The notes beneath the pieces were generated by a model, which did no database searches, was not told where the DNA came from, and worked only from the letters and a program-made list of their open reading frames with translations. The position numbers were made by a program, and so were the translations under genes. From positions 25,813-89,812 of the forward strand of contig JAWUYA010000065.1 of the NCBI GenBank assembly GCA_034111045.1: a stretch of 64,000 nucleotides of DNA. Reading direction: 5' to 3'. Below are positions 18,681 through 27,569 of this stretch, piece by piece. Within the stretch, counting starts at the first letter, position 1. Each line of letters begins with the position of its first letter. This DNA is from JALJPB01 sp034111045. GTDB lineage: Bacteria; Pseudomonadota; Gammaproteobacteria; Enterobacterales; Alteromonadaceae.

Positions 18681-20174
18681 CTACATCATTACTACATCAA
18701 ACTGCTCTAGATTGTACATGGGTTCAGTCTTTACTTTAATGACCTTACCGATAAAAACCTCAACCTCTGCAAGACTGTGGCATTCATCATTAACCAAAAA
18801 ATTGCTGACTGAAGATGAGGCATAAACAATAAAACTATCAGCTTCGTAGGCTCTATTAACTCTGACAATTTCTCGTAAAATTTCAAAACAAATCGTTTCA
18901 ACCGTTTTTAAGCTGCCCCGTCCAGTACATAATGGACATTGACCACACAAAACATGTTCAAGAGATTCACGCGTTCTTTTCCTGGTCATTTCTACTAAGC
19001 CGAGGGCAGAAAAACCATGAATACTAAACTTAACCTTATCTTTAGACATAGCCAGTTCTAAGCTATGTAAAACTCTTCGCTTGTGATCGCCATTGTGCAT
19101 ATCAATAAAATCAACAATAATAATACCCCCTAAGTTACGCAACCTTAGCTGACGGGCAATAACTTGAGTGGCTTCTATATTAGTACTAAAAATTGTATCT
19201 TCTAAATTGTGATGACCAACAAAAGCTCCGGTATTTATATCGATAGTGGTCATTGCTTCCGTTTGATCAAAGATTAAATACCCCCCTGATTTGAGATCTA
19301 TTTTTCTGTGCAATGCTTTTTGAATTTCAGCTTCGGTATCAAAAGAATCGAAAATAGGCCGTTCACCCGGATAATATTCAACTTTACTCTCTAGCTCAGG
19401 CATAAATTCTTTGACGAACTCAATCACTGTCTGGTAGCTTATTTTCGAGTCAATCCGCACACGCTCTAAAGAACCACCGGCTGAGTCTCTAATAATCCTC
19501 AGAGCCAGAGGTAAGTCTTGATAAAGTGGTAATTGTGTTTGTTTTCTTTGTTTACGCTCAAGAACTTTATGCCAAACCTTACGTAAGAAAGCTGCGTCAT
19601 GTTTCAACTCAACTTCACAAGCGCCTTCTGCCGCTGTTCGAACAATAAATCCATATTCTTCACCACAAAATGGTGTGATAATATTTTTTAAACGGCTGCG
19701 CTCCTTCATCCCTTCAATACGCTGCGATATTCCAGCACGAGAGGTAAACGGCATTAAAACTAAATATCTTGCTGCCATGGTTATATCGGTTGTTAATCTA
19801 GCACCTTTTGTCCCTAGGGGATCTTTAACGACTTGCACCATTAAATACTGACCTTCATGCACTAAACTACGAATATCAGGAACTGCTTCATTTTGGCCTT
19901 TTTTAGATGAATGATCCGTTAAATTGCTGTCCTCTCCCATTATCAATTTGGAATTGATGTCCGAAGCATGTAAAAAAGCAGCTTTATCTAGATTAATATC
20001 GACAAATGCGGCTTGCATACCAGGTAATACACGGATGATTTTACCTAAGTAAATATTACCAACCAAACCTCGTTTAGCTTCACGTTCAATATTAACTTCT
20101 TGTAATAATCCATTTTCAATCAGGGCTACACGCGTTTCACTTGGAGTAACATTGATTAATAGCTCGCCTGTCAT
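18681..20174 (-). CDS. rng: Ribonuclease G
   Basis: Single-strand endoribonuclease of the RNase E/G family, maturing the 5' end of 16S rRNA and decaying some mRNAs. An S1 domain spans about residues 35-125, with an RNase H-like region before the catalytic DNase I-like part. The catalytic aspartate is in TTIDINTGAFVG and the second one in IIVDFIDM. The zinc-link cysteines are in CGQCPLCTGRG near residue 415. The 497 residues lack the long RNase E tail, which confirms RNase G. Its start overlaps the maf stop by four bases. Confidence 0.96.
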   Translation of the reverse strand: MTGELLINVTPSETRVALIENGLLQEVNIEREAKRGLVGNIYLGKIIRVLPGMQAAFVDINLDKAAFLHASDINSKLIMGEDSNLTDHSSKKGQNEAVPDIRSLVHEGQYLMVQVVKDPLGTKGARLTTDITMAARYLVLMPFTSRAGISQRIEGMKERSRLKNIITPFCGEEYGFIVRTAAEGACEVELKHDAAFLRKVWHKVLERKQRKQTQLPLYQDLPLALRIIRDSAGGSLERVRIDSKISYQTVIEFVKEFMPELESKVEYYPGERPIFDSFDTEAEIQKALHRKIDLKSGGYLIFDQTEAMTTIDINTGAFVGHHNLEDTIFSTNIEATQVIARQLRLRNLGGIIIVDFIDMHNGDHKRRVLHSLELAMSKDKVKFSIHGFSALGLVEMTRKRTRESLEHVLCGQCPLCTGRGSLKTVETICFEILREIVRVNRAYEADSFIVYASSSVSNFLVNDECHSLAEVEVFIGKVIKVKTEPMYNLEQFDVVMM

Positions 20175-20791
20175 TGTGGTTCCCCTGTTGCAAAAACTGG
20201 TGTTTGCTGTATCGTCGAAAAAACACCAAATTGAGCCAATAACTGCGTGGTTTCATAAAGGGGTAAACCGACAACGGCTGAATAACTCCCTTCGATGCGA
20301 CGCACAAATTGTCCACCAACACCTTGAATACCATAAGCCCCTGCTTTATCTTGGGGTTCACCCGTTTGCCAATAAGCGATCATTTCAGCCGTTGTGAGTA
20401 CTTTAAAATACACGTCTGTTATGACCACATCATGCTGAATATGTTCACCATTAATCACGGCAATAGCCGTAAGTACTTGATGCTTTCTTTCTGACAATGC
20501 CGTGAGTATAGTTATGCAGTTAGCTAAACCCGTTGGTTTTGTTAATATTATCCCATCACAAACCACACAAGTATCAGAGCCAAGTACAATAGTACTAGTC
20601 ACTAAATCGGGAGTGCTGGCAATAGCCTGTGCTTTTTCTTTTGCCATACGCACAACATAATCTATTGCAGTCTCACCGATTAAAACTGATTCATCAATAT
20701 CCGCTGGTTGGCAAATGAATTGATAACCAAGCTGAGAGAGTAACTCTTTTCTACGTGGTGATTGTGATGCTAATACGAGTTCTTTATTCAT
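20171..20791 (-). CDS. maf: Maf-like nucleotide pyrophosphatase (YhdE type)
   Basis: House-cleaning enzyme that hydrolyses dTTP, UTP and modified pyrimidine triphosphates to monophosphates. The N-terminal ASQSPRRKELL is the Maf signature, and LGSDTCVV holds the metal-binding aspartate; QDKAGAYGIQG near the C-terminus is also conserved. The 206 residues are typical. It lies between mreD and rng, the location of the YhdE paralogue in E. coli, which supports YhdE over YceF. Confidence 0.94.
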   Translation of the reverse strand: MNKELVLASQSPRRKELLSQLGYQFICQPADIDESVLIGETAIDYVVRMAKEKAQAIASTPDLVTSTIVLGSDTCVVCDGIILTKPTGLANCITILTALSERKHQVLTAIAVINGEHIQHDVVITDVYFKVLTTAEMIAYWQTGEPQDKAGAYGIQGVGGQFVRRIEGSYSAVVGLPLYETTQLLAQFGVFSTIQQTPVFATGEPQ

Positions 20792-20883
20792 AATTATAAT
20801 TAATACATATTATTTTGATTATTTACAGTCTCCAAATACAACCAAGCGAATATATAACGACTATTGGGATATTCTTTATTTGG

Positions 20884-21363
20884 CTAGGTTATGTGAAAGT
20901 GCCGTCTGATCCTGCGTAATAATAAAAACAGCCATGGCCAAAGAATGATCGTGGTTATTACGGGATACAAATAACTGGGTAAAAACACAACATCACCTAA
21001 AAATCGTTGCAGCCAAAAAACAATGAGATGATACAAAGCAGCAGAAAAACCAACTATTATCGCTTGTTGCCATAGCGAAAAGTTTCGTATTTTTTGAAAA
21101 TTTACTACTATAATGTATACTGAAACTGCCATTGCAGCCGCATGAATACCTAAAATCGAACCTAATAGCACATCAAGAATAAATCCCATGACCCAAGCAG
21201 TTATCACATTTACTTTACTCGGCATAGCCAAACTCCAGTAAAGTAAAGTAACAAGCACCCAATCAGGTCTAAATGCATCAATACTCAGTGGCATTGGCAT
21301 AATACTCGCCATTAAGGCTATTAGTAGAGTAAGTAATATTATGATGCCATTATTTGCTAACAT
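20884..21363 (-). CDS. mreD: Rod shape-determining protein MreD
   Basis: Integral inner-membrane component of the elongasome, working with MreB, MreC, RodA and PBP2. The 159 residues form five or six hydrophobic helices with short loops, and the segment SIDAFRPDWVLVTLLYW is family-typical. I use ATG 21363 (start MLANNGI), because upstream codons in this frame fall within mreC and are not conserved. It overlaps the mreC stop by 14 bases. Confidence 0.92.
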   Translation of the reverse strand: MLANNGIIILLTLLIALMASIMPMPLSIDAFRPDWVLVTLLYWSLAMPSKVNVITAWVMGFILDVLLGSILGIHAAAMAVSVYIIVVNFQKIRNFSLWQQAIIVGFSAALYHLIVFWLQRFLGDVVFLPSYLYPVITTIILWPWLFLLLRRIRRHFHIT

Positions 21364-22240
21364 TGGCTTGTTCCTTACCCCGTTTTTGTTGTTGACTTCT
21401 AGGCGCAAAAACCTCAGTTGTTTTTTCTGGCCATAACAATAACAGGTAACGCAATCGATCAATTTTAGCTACCGGCTGACTATGTACCTGGGAAAAAGGT
21501 CGTGATAAATCTTTTTGGATTATAGTGACTAAAGAGACTGGATAGCCTTCAGGATATTTCCCCCCTAAGCCTGAGGTAACTAATAAGTCACCTTTTTGTA
21601 TATCGACACTATGTGACACATGGGTATGGTTTAATCTGTCAATTCGTCCTGCACCATTAGCAATTAAACGAATACCATTACGCCTAACTCTTACAGGTAC
21701 GGCATGGCTTATATCAGTAATTAATATCACTCGACTACTCGTAGTACCCACATGCAAAATTTGACCAACAATGCCCTGCTCATCTATTACTGGCTGCCCT
21801 TCATACACACCATCATTAGCGCCACGATTAATAACCACTTGATGGGTGTAGGGGTCACTATCGACAGATAAAATCTCGGCAACCATTTTTTTTACTTCAG
21901 AGCGAAGTGGAGAAGCAAGTAATAAACGTAAACGATCATTTTCTAATTTAAAAATGTCCAGTTGCATCAACTGTTCGTGTAATTTAAGTTCGATAATTTT
22001 GTAGTCTTGGTTTTCTTTCATTAATTGACGGCGAGAAATAATATTTTCAGAGGCCCACAGCATTAACTGTTTGGGTGTATTAGCCACATATTGCATTGGG
22101 CTAACAATAGAGTGCAAGACCCCCCGAAAACCTTCGAAGCTTTCCATCTTATGATCAAAAAACATTAAGGAACCAGAAAAAATCAACACTAAAACGAGTC
22201 GATATTGAGCAGATGGGCCTCCTTTAAAGATAGGGTTCAT
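21350..22240 (-). CDS. mreC: Rod shape-determining protein MreC
   Basis: Bitopic protein whose periplasmic domain activates PBP2. An N-terminal helix (about residues 12-28) is followed by a coiled coil (about 65-105) and the MreC beta-barrel domain (about 110-270), with VVINRGANDGVYEGQPV as its hallmark. The C-terminus is basic and disordered. The 296 residues are somewhat shorter than the E. coli protein, which is common. It starts 19 bases after mreB. Confidence 0.95.
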   Translation of the reverse strand: MNPIFKGGPSAQYRLVLVLIFSGSLMFFDHKMESFEGFRGVLHSIVSPMQYVANTPKQLMLWASENIISRRQLMKENQDYKIIELKLHEQLMQLDIFKLENDRLRLLLASPLRSEVKKMVAEILSVDSDPYTHQVVINRGANDGVYEGQPVIDEQGIVGQILHVGTTSSRVILITDISHAVPVRVRRNGIRLIANGAGRIDRLNHTHVSHSVDIQKGDLLVTSGLGGKYPEGYPVSLVTIIQKDLSRPFSQVHSQPVAKIDRLRYLLLLWPEKTTEVFAPRSQQQKRGKEQANVSK

Positions 22241-22259
22241 ATAAACTTAAATGGGTCCA

Positions 22260-23303
22260 TTATTCGTAAGAGAATAAGTCGCCACCGTGCATATCAATCA
22301 TTTCTAAGGCTTTACCACCACCACGAGCCACACACGTTAGAGGGTCATCAGCAACAACGACCGGAATACCTGTTTCTTCCATTAGCAGTCGGTCAAGGTT
22401 TTTTAATAGCGCGCCACCTCCTGTTAATACCATACCTCTTTCTGAAATATCAGAAGCTAGCTCTGGTGGTGATTGTTCTAGTGCCACCATAATAGCACTA
22501 ACAATACCGGTTAATGGCTCTTGTAAAGCTTCAAGGATTTCATTGCTGTTTAGTGTAAAACTTCGTGGTACACCTTCAGCAAGGTTACGACCTCGCACTT
22601 CAATTTCAATCAACTCTTCACCCGGGTAAGCTGAGCCAATCTCATGTTTAATACGCTCAGCTGTGGCTTCACCAATTAGGCTACCAAAATTACGACGAAT
22701 ATAATTGATAATAGCTTCATCAAACTTATCGCCACCAATACGTACTGATGAAGAATAAACCACGCCATTTAAAGAGATAATCCCAACTTCTGTTGTACCA
22801 CCACCAATATCGACCACCATCGAACCTGTCGCTTCAGACACTGGCATACCAGCACCAATTGCTGCCGCCATAGGTTCGTCGATTAAATACACTTCGCGAG
22901 CACCAGCTCCCATTGCTGACTCACGAATAGCGCGTCGCTCAACCTGAGTAGAACCACAAGGAACACAAACTAAAACACGAGGGCTTGGACGGAAAAAGTT
23001 ATTACTGTGTACCTGTGTAATAAAGTGTTGCAGCATTTTTTCTGTGACAAAAAAATTGGCAATCACACCATCTTTCAACGGACGAATTGCCTCAATATTA
23101 CCTGGCGTACGGCCTAACATAGCTTTGGCAGCACTCCCTACCGCAGCAACGCTTTTAGAGCCACCAGAACGGTCTTGACGAATTGCGACTACTGAAGGTT
23201 CGTTAAGAACAATGCCTTGGTCTTTTACATAAATCAGGGTATTAGCTGTGCCCAAATCAATTGATAAATCATTGGAAAACATACCGCGTATTTTTTTAAA
23301 CAT
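22260..23303 (-). CDS. mreB: Actin-like cell shape protein MreB
   Basis: Bacterial actin that organises lateral wall synthesis. The phosphate 1 motif is SIDLGTANTLIY, phosphate 2 is VVDIGGGTTEVGII, and the adenosine motif is VLTGGGALL. The 347 residues match the E. coli protein in length and pattern. It is first in mreBCD-maf-rng-yhdP. The promoter must lie between 23304 and about 23510, next to the mshQ remnant. Confidence 0.98.
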   Translation of the reverse strand: MFKKIRGMFSNDLSIDLGTANTLIYVKDQGIVLNEPSVVAIRQDRSGGSKSVAAVGSAAKAMLGRTPGNIEAIRPLKDGVIANFFVTEKMLQHFITQVHSNNFFRPSPRVLVCVPCGSTQVERRAIRESAMGAGAREVYLIDEPMAAAIGAGMPVSEATGSMVVDIGGGTTEVGIISLNGVVYSSSVRIGGDKFDEAIINYIRRNFGSLIGEATAERIKHEIGSAYPGEELIEIEVRGRNLAEGVPRSFTLNSNEILEALQEPLTGIVSAIMVALEQSPPELASDISERGMVLTGGGALLKNLDRLLMEETGIPVVVADDPLTCVARGGGKALEMIDMHGGDLFSYE

Positions 23304-23512
23304 GAGGATGAAGCGTCCTTAAAAGTCGCAGATTTATAAATAAAATAAATTATTTTTTTAGATCCCTCAATCATACCCCAGAGTTAGGGAGTTGTGTTGC
23401 TTCTTTTTACAAAAAAAGGTAAATAAATGAAAAAAATCAAAGTGGTCGGTTTGTATGTGGGGAAAAACTCATAAATGTTCGTTCATAACCATTGAAATAG
23501 AGACTTTTCGCG
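23304..23512 (-). promoter_or_regulatory. Upstream region of mreB
   Basis: About 200 AT-rich bases between the end of the mshQ remnant and mreB. No reading frame is supported. It must hold the mreB promoter; I could not choose a specific -35/-10 pair with confidence. Confidence 0.4.
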
Positions 23513-23968
23513 TCAATAAATAATACGGTCATTGCCACGATAACGGTAAAGTATAGCTCTTGCTGTTGGGTTTCAGCCTATGGCTCATCTGTTAAACCCT
23601 CGACATGACTCCCGTCACACTTAAACCAACTTGGTACTGCATATGCCACTTCTAAAGTGCTTTTTTGGTTGACTCAGGCAGTGAGAATATAAATCAATCA
23701 AACACACCTTAGATAACACTACTGCCGTCAATACTCACATTAATATCACGGGTCGATAAATTATCCGAAGTATCTGTGTAAACTAAGCGGTAAACACTTT
23801 GCCTTAGCCAACGACCAAAGCGTAAAAAGGTATTTACTGGGTGTAATCTTAATTACCTTTGTCAAATTCAGTCTGTTCAAACGATAAAGCGTCAATAACC
23901 GACTATCTAGGTATAACCAGTGAGTAACAAAGTGAAAATAGTATATAAACTAAAAAACAATTTTTCAT
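23513..23968 (-). pseudogene. mshQ: Decayed remnant of mshQ (MSHA biogenesis protein MshQ)
   Basis: Where mshQ should follow mshP there are only three fragments in order. First, an ATG at 23968 directly abuts the mshP stop, with GAGGAG as ribosome binding site, and encodes a signal peptide-like 21-mer (MKNCFLVYILFSLCYS...) before a stop at 23903. Second, 23828-23709 encodes FLRFGRWL and about 30 further residues, resembling the RFGR motif of the MshQ/DUF6701 domain. Third, 23572-23513 encodes NPTARAILYRYRGNDRIIY followed by TGA then RE, matching the usual MshQ terminus YRGNDRIIYWRE with tryptophan changed to a stop. Intact MshQ is a protein of many hundred residues, so most of the gene is deleted. 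The first and third fragments are the stronger evidence. Confidence 0.65.
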
Positions 23969-24418
23969 TTATAAACTCCTCGCGTCAACAGCTATAGTGC
24001 GAGAGGTATGGTTGTCATTATCAATGACGCAGGTGCTGGTGCTTTCAATATGATAATAAATCACACTATCATTTTCAAAGTCACTACAAGTAACCCTGAT
24101 AGAACAATGGGTAAGCCCTATAATATTGTTAATAGTATCGTACTCTACTGTATTGTTTGTATCACCTGGTAGGTCAGCACTATCACACCGAAGAGCGGCT
24201 GAGTCTAAGGGAAAAAGCACTTTTAAACGCATCTCAGCACCCGCGTTGGCAGCAGCAAATGCACGTGTGCCAATAACTTGATAAGTAATGGCGTTACTGC
24301 TACTGCTGAGCATATTAATGAGCGCTGTTGCCAGCATCAAAACAACGACAATAATAAATACAGCCATCACTAATGCGCTGCCTTTTTGCTTGTGGTGACT
24401 TGATTTTTTAAGGTGCAT
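23969..24418 (-). CDS. mshP: MSHA biogenesis protein MshP
   Basis: Minor component of the MSHA type IV pilus. It has a prepilin-like N-terminus with KQKGSALVMAVFIIVVVLML, a PilX-type sequence in which the residue after glycine is serine rather than phenylalanine. A short 149-residue body has four cysteines that could pair. It overlaps mshO by 11 bases, and its stop codon is immediately followed by the remnant start of mshQ. Confidence 0.88.
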   Translation of the reverse strand: MHLKKSSHHKQKGSALVMAVFIIVVVLMLATALINMLSSSSNAITYQVIGTRAFAAANAGAEMRLKVLFPLDSAALRCDSADLPGDTNNTVEYDTINNIIGLTHCSIRVTCSDFENDSVIYYHIESTSTCVIDNDNHTSRTIAVDARSL

Positions 24419-25211
24419 TGGTCACCTGTATTTTGTTATAAAAGTTGACAAACTCGCCATTTTTAGAAAATTGCAGTTGAATCTTAACCTCTGCATTTCT
24501 CACTAAATTGGCATCGGTAACATTAAATAGTGTGCCCGCCATTTCAAGTCCCTCTGCCATTAAGACTTCTTGGTCAGATTCTGCTACTGATAGTGGTGTT
24601 CCGCTATAACCATAGTGAGTATAACGATTTAACTCACCTTCACTTGCGCAATAGGCTACAGGTTGATCAACAAAGTATATGCGGTCAGTGGGAGAGTCTG
24701 CAGCAAAAGTGTTTGCTGTACTTAGTTGCACCGTCCATACATTACCTGAAGTATTTAGTGTTTGTGTGGCGAGAGAATAACGTTTACTACTTATCTCATA
24801 GATTTCGGCAGCATTTAGTGGGTAAACCACCGCGTCTAGCGAGTCATCAAATAAGTTACTATCAAATCTAATCAGTGTTAAGTTCTCGCTAGCACCTTCA
24901 GGGCTTACCGGAATATCAAGGTAAATTGTACTCACCTCTATTGGAATATATTCAAGGCATTGAACGGTATTGCCTAAAAAACTTAACGTGCGAAAACTGT
25001 TAGGTAAAGCACTACGAATTTCTCGGTTTAAACGCTCAACTGCATAACGCACGCTGGAAATAAGCTCATCGCGGAGAGTAACATCAACAAAAACTTGGCT
25101 TGAGATCTTTATAAGACCTCCAGCACCTACCGAGACTACGACTAATAAAATAATCACAATAATCAGCTCAATTAAGGTGAAACCTTTATTTTTTAATGTC
25201 CTTTTAGCCAT
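24408..25211 (-). CDS. mshO: MSHA minor pilin MshO
   Basis: PilW/GspJ-like minor pilin. The type III leader KNKG is followed by FTLIELIIVIILLVV, with the prepilin peptidase site between G and F and glutamate at position +5. The helix continues into a globular domain with an RYAVERLNREIRSALPNS segment typical of MshO. The 267 residues fit. It lies between mshD and mshP in the standard MSHA order. Confidence 0.9.
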   Translation of the reverse strand: MAKRTLKNKGFTLIELIIVIILLVVVSVGAGGLIKISSQVFVDVTLRDELISSVRYAVERLNREIRSALPNSFRTLSFLGNTVQCLEYIPIEVSTIYLDIPVSPEGASENLTLIRFDSNLFDDSLDAVVYPLNAAEIYEISSKRYSLATQTLNTSGNVWTVQLSTANTFAADSPTDRIYFVDQPVAYCASEGELNRYTHYGYSGTPLSVAESDQEVLMAEGLEMAGTLFNVTDANLVRNAEVKIQLQFSKNGEFVNFYNKIQVTNAP

Positions 25212-25249
25212 TAGATCCTCTCATTACCAAAGCCAAGAGTAACCATCCA

Positions 25250-25798
25250 TTAATAATTTGTCCTATACGTGGCAAAATTTATCGGATTGCCAAATGAGTC
25301 TGTTATGGTGATTGTAATCAATTTGGCCGTTTGAATATCGTCAGTGGTACAAACACCATCATAATTACTGTCATTACAGACACTGATACTGACAGTAAAA
25401 CCGCTATAAAGGTTGTCGAGTGCTAAGTCACTTTCAACAACGCCATGATAGTCATCAACATCGTTGTATTGTTCGACACTTGCCTCACCATCAGGGCCTA
25501 AATTAGCATGTGCAGTACAGCTTATTGCTCCTTCACCACATCGGATTTTGCCGCCAGTCATATTAGAGTTTTCATCAAACGCTTTACCGACAATCTCATT
25601 CATTAGTGACTGACCTAGCTCAGCAGCACGAATTTGATGAAATTGCTCTGCGCTATGCTCAGTGGTAGGAAGTAACAAGCTAGTGATTATTGATAAGGCA
25701 ATTGACATGGTCACAATACCAATGATCACTTCAATCAACGTAAATCCTTGCTTTTTTTTAAAAGCGGTGACCAATGTTGGCGGAGTGTTATAAAGCAT
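25250..25798 (-). CDS. mshD: MSHA minor pilin MshD
   Basis: PilV/GspI-like minor pilin with a leader ending KKKQG before FTLIEVIIGIVTMSIAL. I start at ATG 25798 (182 residues), as AGGGG lies seven bases upstream; an in-frame ATG at 25819 lies deeper in mshC. The start overlaps the mshC stop by 11 bases. The conserved AAELGQSLMNEI segment, found in PilV-like proteins after the N-terminal helix, supports the call. Confidence 0.9.
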   Translation of the reverse strand: MLYNTPPTLVTAFKKKQGFTLIEVIIGIVTMSIALSIITSLLLPTTEHSAEQFHQIRAAELGQSLMNEIVGKAFDENSNMTGGKIRCGEGAISCTAHANLGPDGEASVEQYNDVDDYHGVVESDLALDNLYSGFTVSISVCNDSNYDGVCTTDDIQTAKLITITITDSFGNPINFATYRTNY

Positions 25799-26270
25799 GG
25801 ATATACCCCTGGGCTTCAATACGTATAGTTAAACTCTCGGCGCCTCGAATAACGATATCAACCGTACAAACACAAGCAGGCCGACCTAAATTGTCAAATT
25901 CAAAATATTGTCCACTGGCACCGACCTGATAACTCACACTGGTTTGAGTAATGGCAACTGAGGTATTTTCATCAAGGTTGTCTGACCAACTACTAATAAC
26001 CGGCGGACTAGAGACCCCACATGGGCTTTCATTGAAATCGCCAAGTATCTTATCGCTAATAAATACCCGATGGCATTGACTAGTTTGGGTATTTTGCATC
26101 GCTTTTTGCTGAATAGCACGTAAGACCGAAATACTTTCAGCTCGGTAAGCGTATTCTTCCAGACCACTAGCATCAAAAAATTTAGGCAATACTGCAGCAG
26201 AAACAATGCTGATAATGATCAGGGTCAACACCATTTCTATGAGGGTAAAACCTGTGTTTAAATATTTCAT
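25788..26270 (-). CDS. mshC: MSHA minor pilin MshC
   Basis: GspH/FimT-like minor pilin. The leader MKYLNTG precedes FTLIEMVLTLIIISIVSAAVLPKF, giving a classical prepilin peptidase site. The 160-residue length uses ATG 26270, placing the leader at seven residues; an upstream ATG at 26297 would make it unusually long. The body has paired cysteines around CVCTVD. It follows mshA by about 145 bases, a gap wide enough for an attenuation signal between abundant major pilin and minor pilins. Confidence 0.86.
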   Translation of the reverse strand: MKYLNTGFTLIEMVLTLIIISIVSAAVLPKFFDASGLEEYAYRAESISVLRAIQQKAMQNTQTSQCHRVFISDKILGDFNESPCGVSSPPVISSWSDNLDENTSVAITQTSVSYQVGASGQYFEFDNLGRPACVCTVDIVIRGAESLTIRIEAQGYIHAL

Positions 26271-26415
26271 TTGATGATCATGTATCAAGCATTGCATAAA
26301 TAAATTTCAAATTAATTATTTTAACCCAATATTAATATACTAATTATTGTTAGTTTATTTAAAAAAACCGTAAACTTTTAATAACCACTAACGATTGAAA
26401 AAATTGTATACATAA

Positions 26416-26907
26416 CTATGTACAAGAAATAACCACAGGAACTGGAGGCGTATTAATCTCTGAAGCTTCCTTATAACTGGTATAACAATCACCTTCTATT
26501 AGACCACTAACGCCCACAGGTGGAGTCCCATTAACTGGAAATACCACAATTGTGCTATCGATTAAAGCTATTGTAAAGTCAGCTCCTACATCTAATAAAT
26601 TACTCCATGAGGTTACTGAATCTTGACTATTAGAGCGTGGATACCCATAAGCGATGGGCTCAGCAATTTTATTCACAGTAACAGTAGATGTCACTTCATC
26701 TTGGTTACCTATAATTATAGATTTAGCATGTACCAAGATTGCAGCACTTTTCATAGAAGCTTTAACTGCGTTTAATGTTGCTGTAGTTGCATCGCCTTTC
26801 AAATTAATAAATTTAGGGGCCGCTGTCGCCGTTAAAATACCTAATATGACGATAACCAGCACTAACTCAATGAGAGTAAAACCTTTTTGAATGTTGATTT
26901 TTTTCAT
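26416..26907 (-). CDS. mshA: MSHA major pilin MshA
   Basis: Main structural subunit of the MSHA pilus. The leader MKKINIQKG is cut before FTLIELVLVIVILGILTATAAPKFINL, with E+5 present. The 163-residue protein has the C-terminal disulfide region, with cysteines in EGDCYTS and the final CT. The sequence KASMKSAAILVHAKS is typical of MshA just after the helix. A perfect ribosome binding site (AGAGATG) precedes the start. It is downstream of mshB. Confidence 0.92.
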   Translation of the reverse strand: MKKINIQKGFTLIELVLVIVILGILTATAAPKFINLKGDATTATLNAVKASMKSAAILVHAKSIIIGNQDEVTSTVTVNKIAEPIAYGYPRSNSQDSVTSWSNLLDVGADFTIALIDSTIVVFPVNGTPPVGVSGLIEGDCYTSYKEASEINTPPVPVVISCT

Positions 26908-26966
26908 AACATCTCTCTTACTCTATAGATTTATATGAATTATATTAGTTAATGTTTTAACAAGAA

Positions 26967-27569
26967 TTAATTATTGTTGATATAGATAGTTACTGCACTT
27001 GTTGCAGGTTGGTAAGTAAAGTTATTACCCGCAGCAGATGTATTCGTTGCTGTTCCTGGATTATCATACCCTTCAGCATTTTTTGATAATGTTGATTTTA
27101 AATAATAATGGCAAACAGGATCGGTAGTTGACGCTTGTGTACTAACAAAGTAATCACTGTCATCGGTAACGGCTGTGCTAATACTAGGTGGTTGTTGGAA
27201 AATATTCTGCCAAACTTCTAAACAGTTAACGCCAGCAATAGCGCTATCGGAATTTGTACTATAAAGACCAAGAACATAACCTGGACGGATACCATTGGCT
27301 GTATCTTCTCTGGTTAGCGTTAAAGTGGTGCCGTCATAAACGACAAAATTACTTTCAGAGACAGTGTTCTTAGGCCGAGCATCTGCTTCCCATTGGGCTC
27401 TTGCTAGGGATATCGCCGTAGCAAAACCACCCGCCATACCTTCAACATTGGCTCGTTGGGCTTGCTCGGTTAAATCAAGAAATTTAGGTATCGCTGTAAT
27501 AGATAAAATACCAATAATCACAACAACAATAACCATTTCAATAAGGGTGAAACCCAACTGTTTATTCAT
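26967..27569 (-). CDS. mshB: MSHA pilin-like protein MshB
   Basis: Type IV prepilin with leader MNKQLG before FTLIEMVIVVVIIGILSITAIPKFLDL. The 200 residues carry the GGFATAISLARAQWEADARP segment typical of MshB, and two cysteines in the globular part. It is the first pilin gene after an 830-base gap, so it probably opens a separate transcript mshB-A-C-D-O-P, as reported for the two-operon MSHA locus of Vibrio cholerae. A tandem heptamer repeat lies 120 to 150 bases upstream. Confidence 0.92.
   Translation of the reverse strand: MNKQLGFTLIEMVIVVVIIGILSITAIPKFLDLTEQAQRANVEGMAGGFATAISLARAQWEADARPKNTVSESNFVVYDGTTLTLTREDTANGIRPGYVLGLYSTNSDSAIAGVNCLEVWQNIFQQPPSISTAVTDDSDYFVSTQASTTDPVCHYYLKSTLSKNAEGYDNPGTATNTSAAGNNFTYQPATSAVTIYINNN

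Noticed and set aside
23427..23474. Short + strand peptide frame (MKKIKVVGLYVGKNS) near mreB
   Set aside because: Only 15 codons, opposite to mreB, in the probable mreB promoter region; no support.
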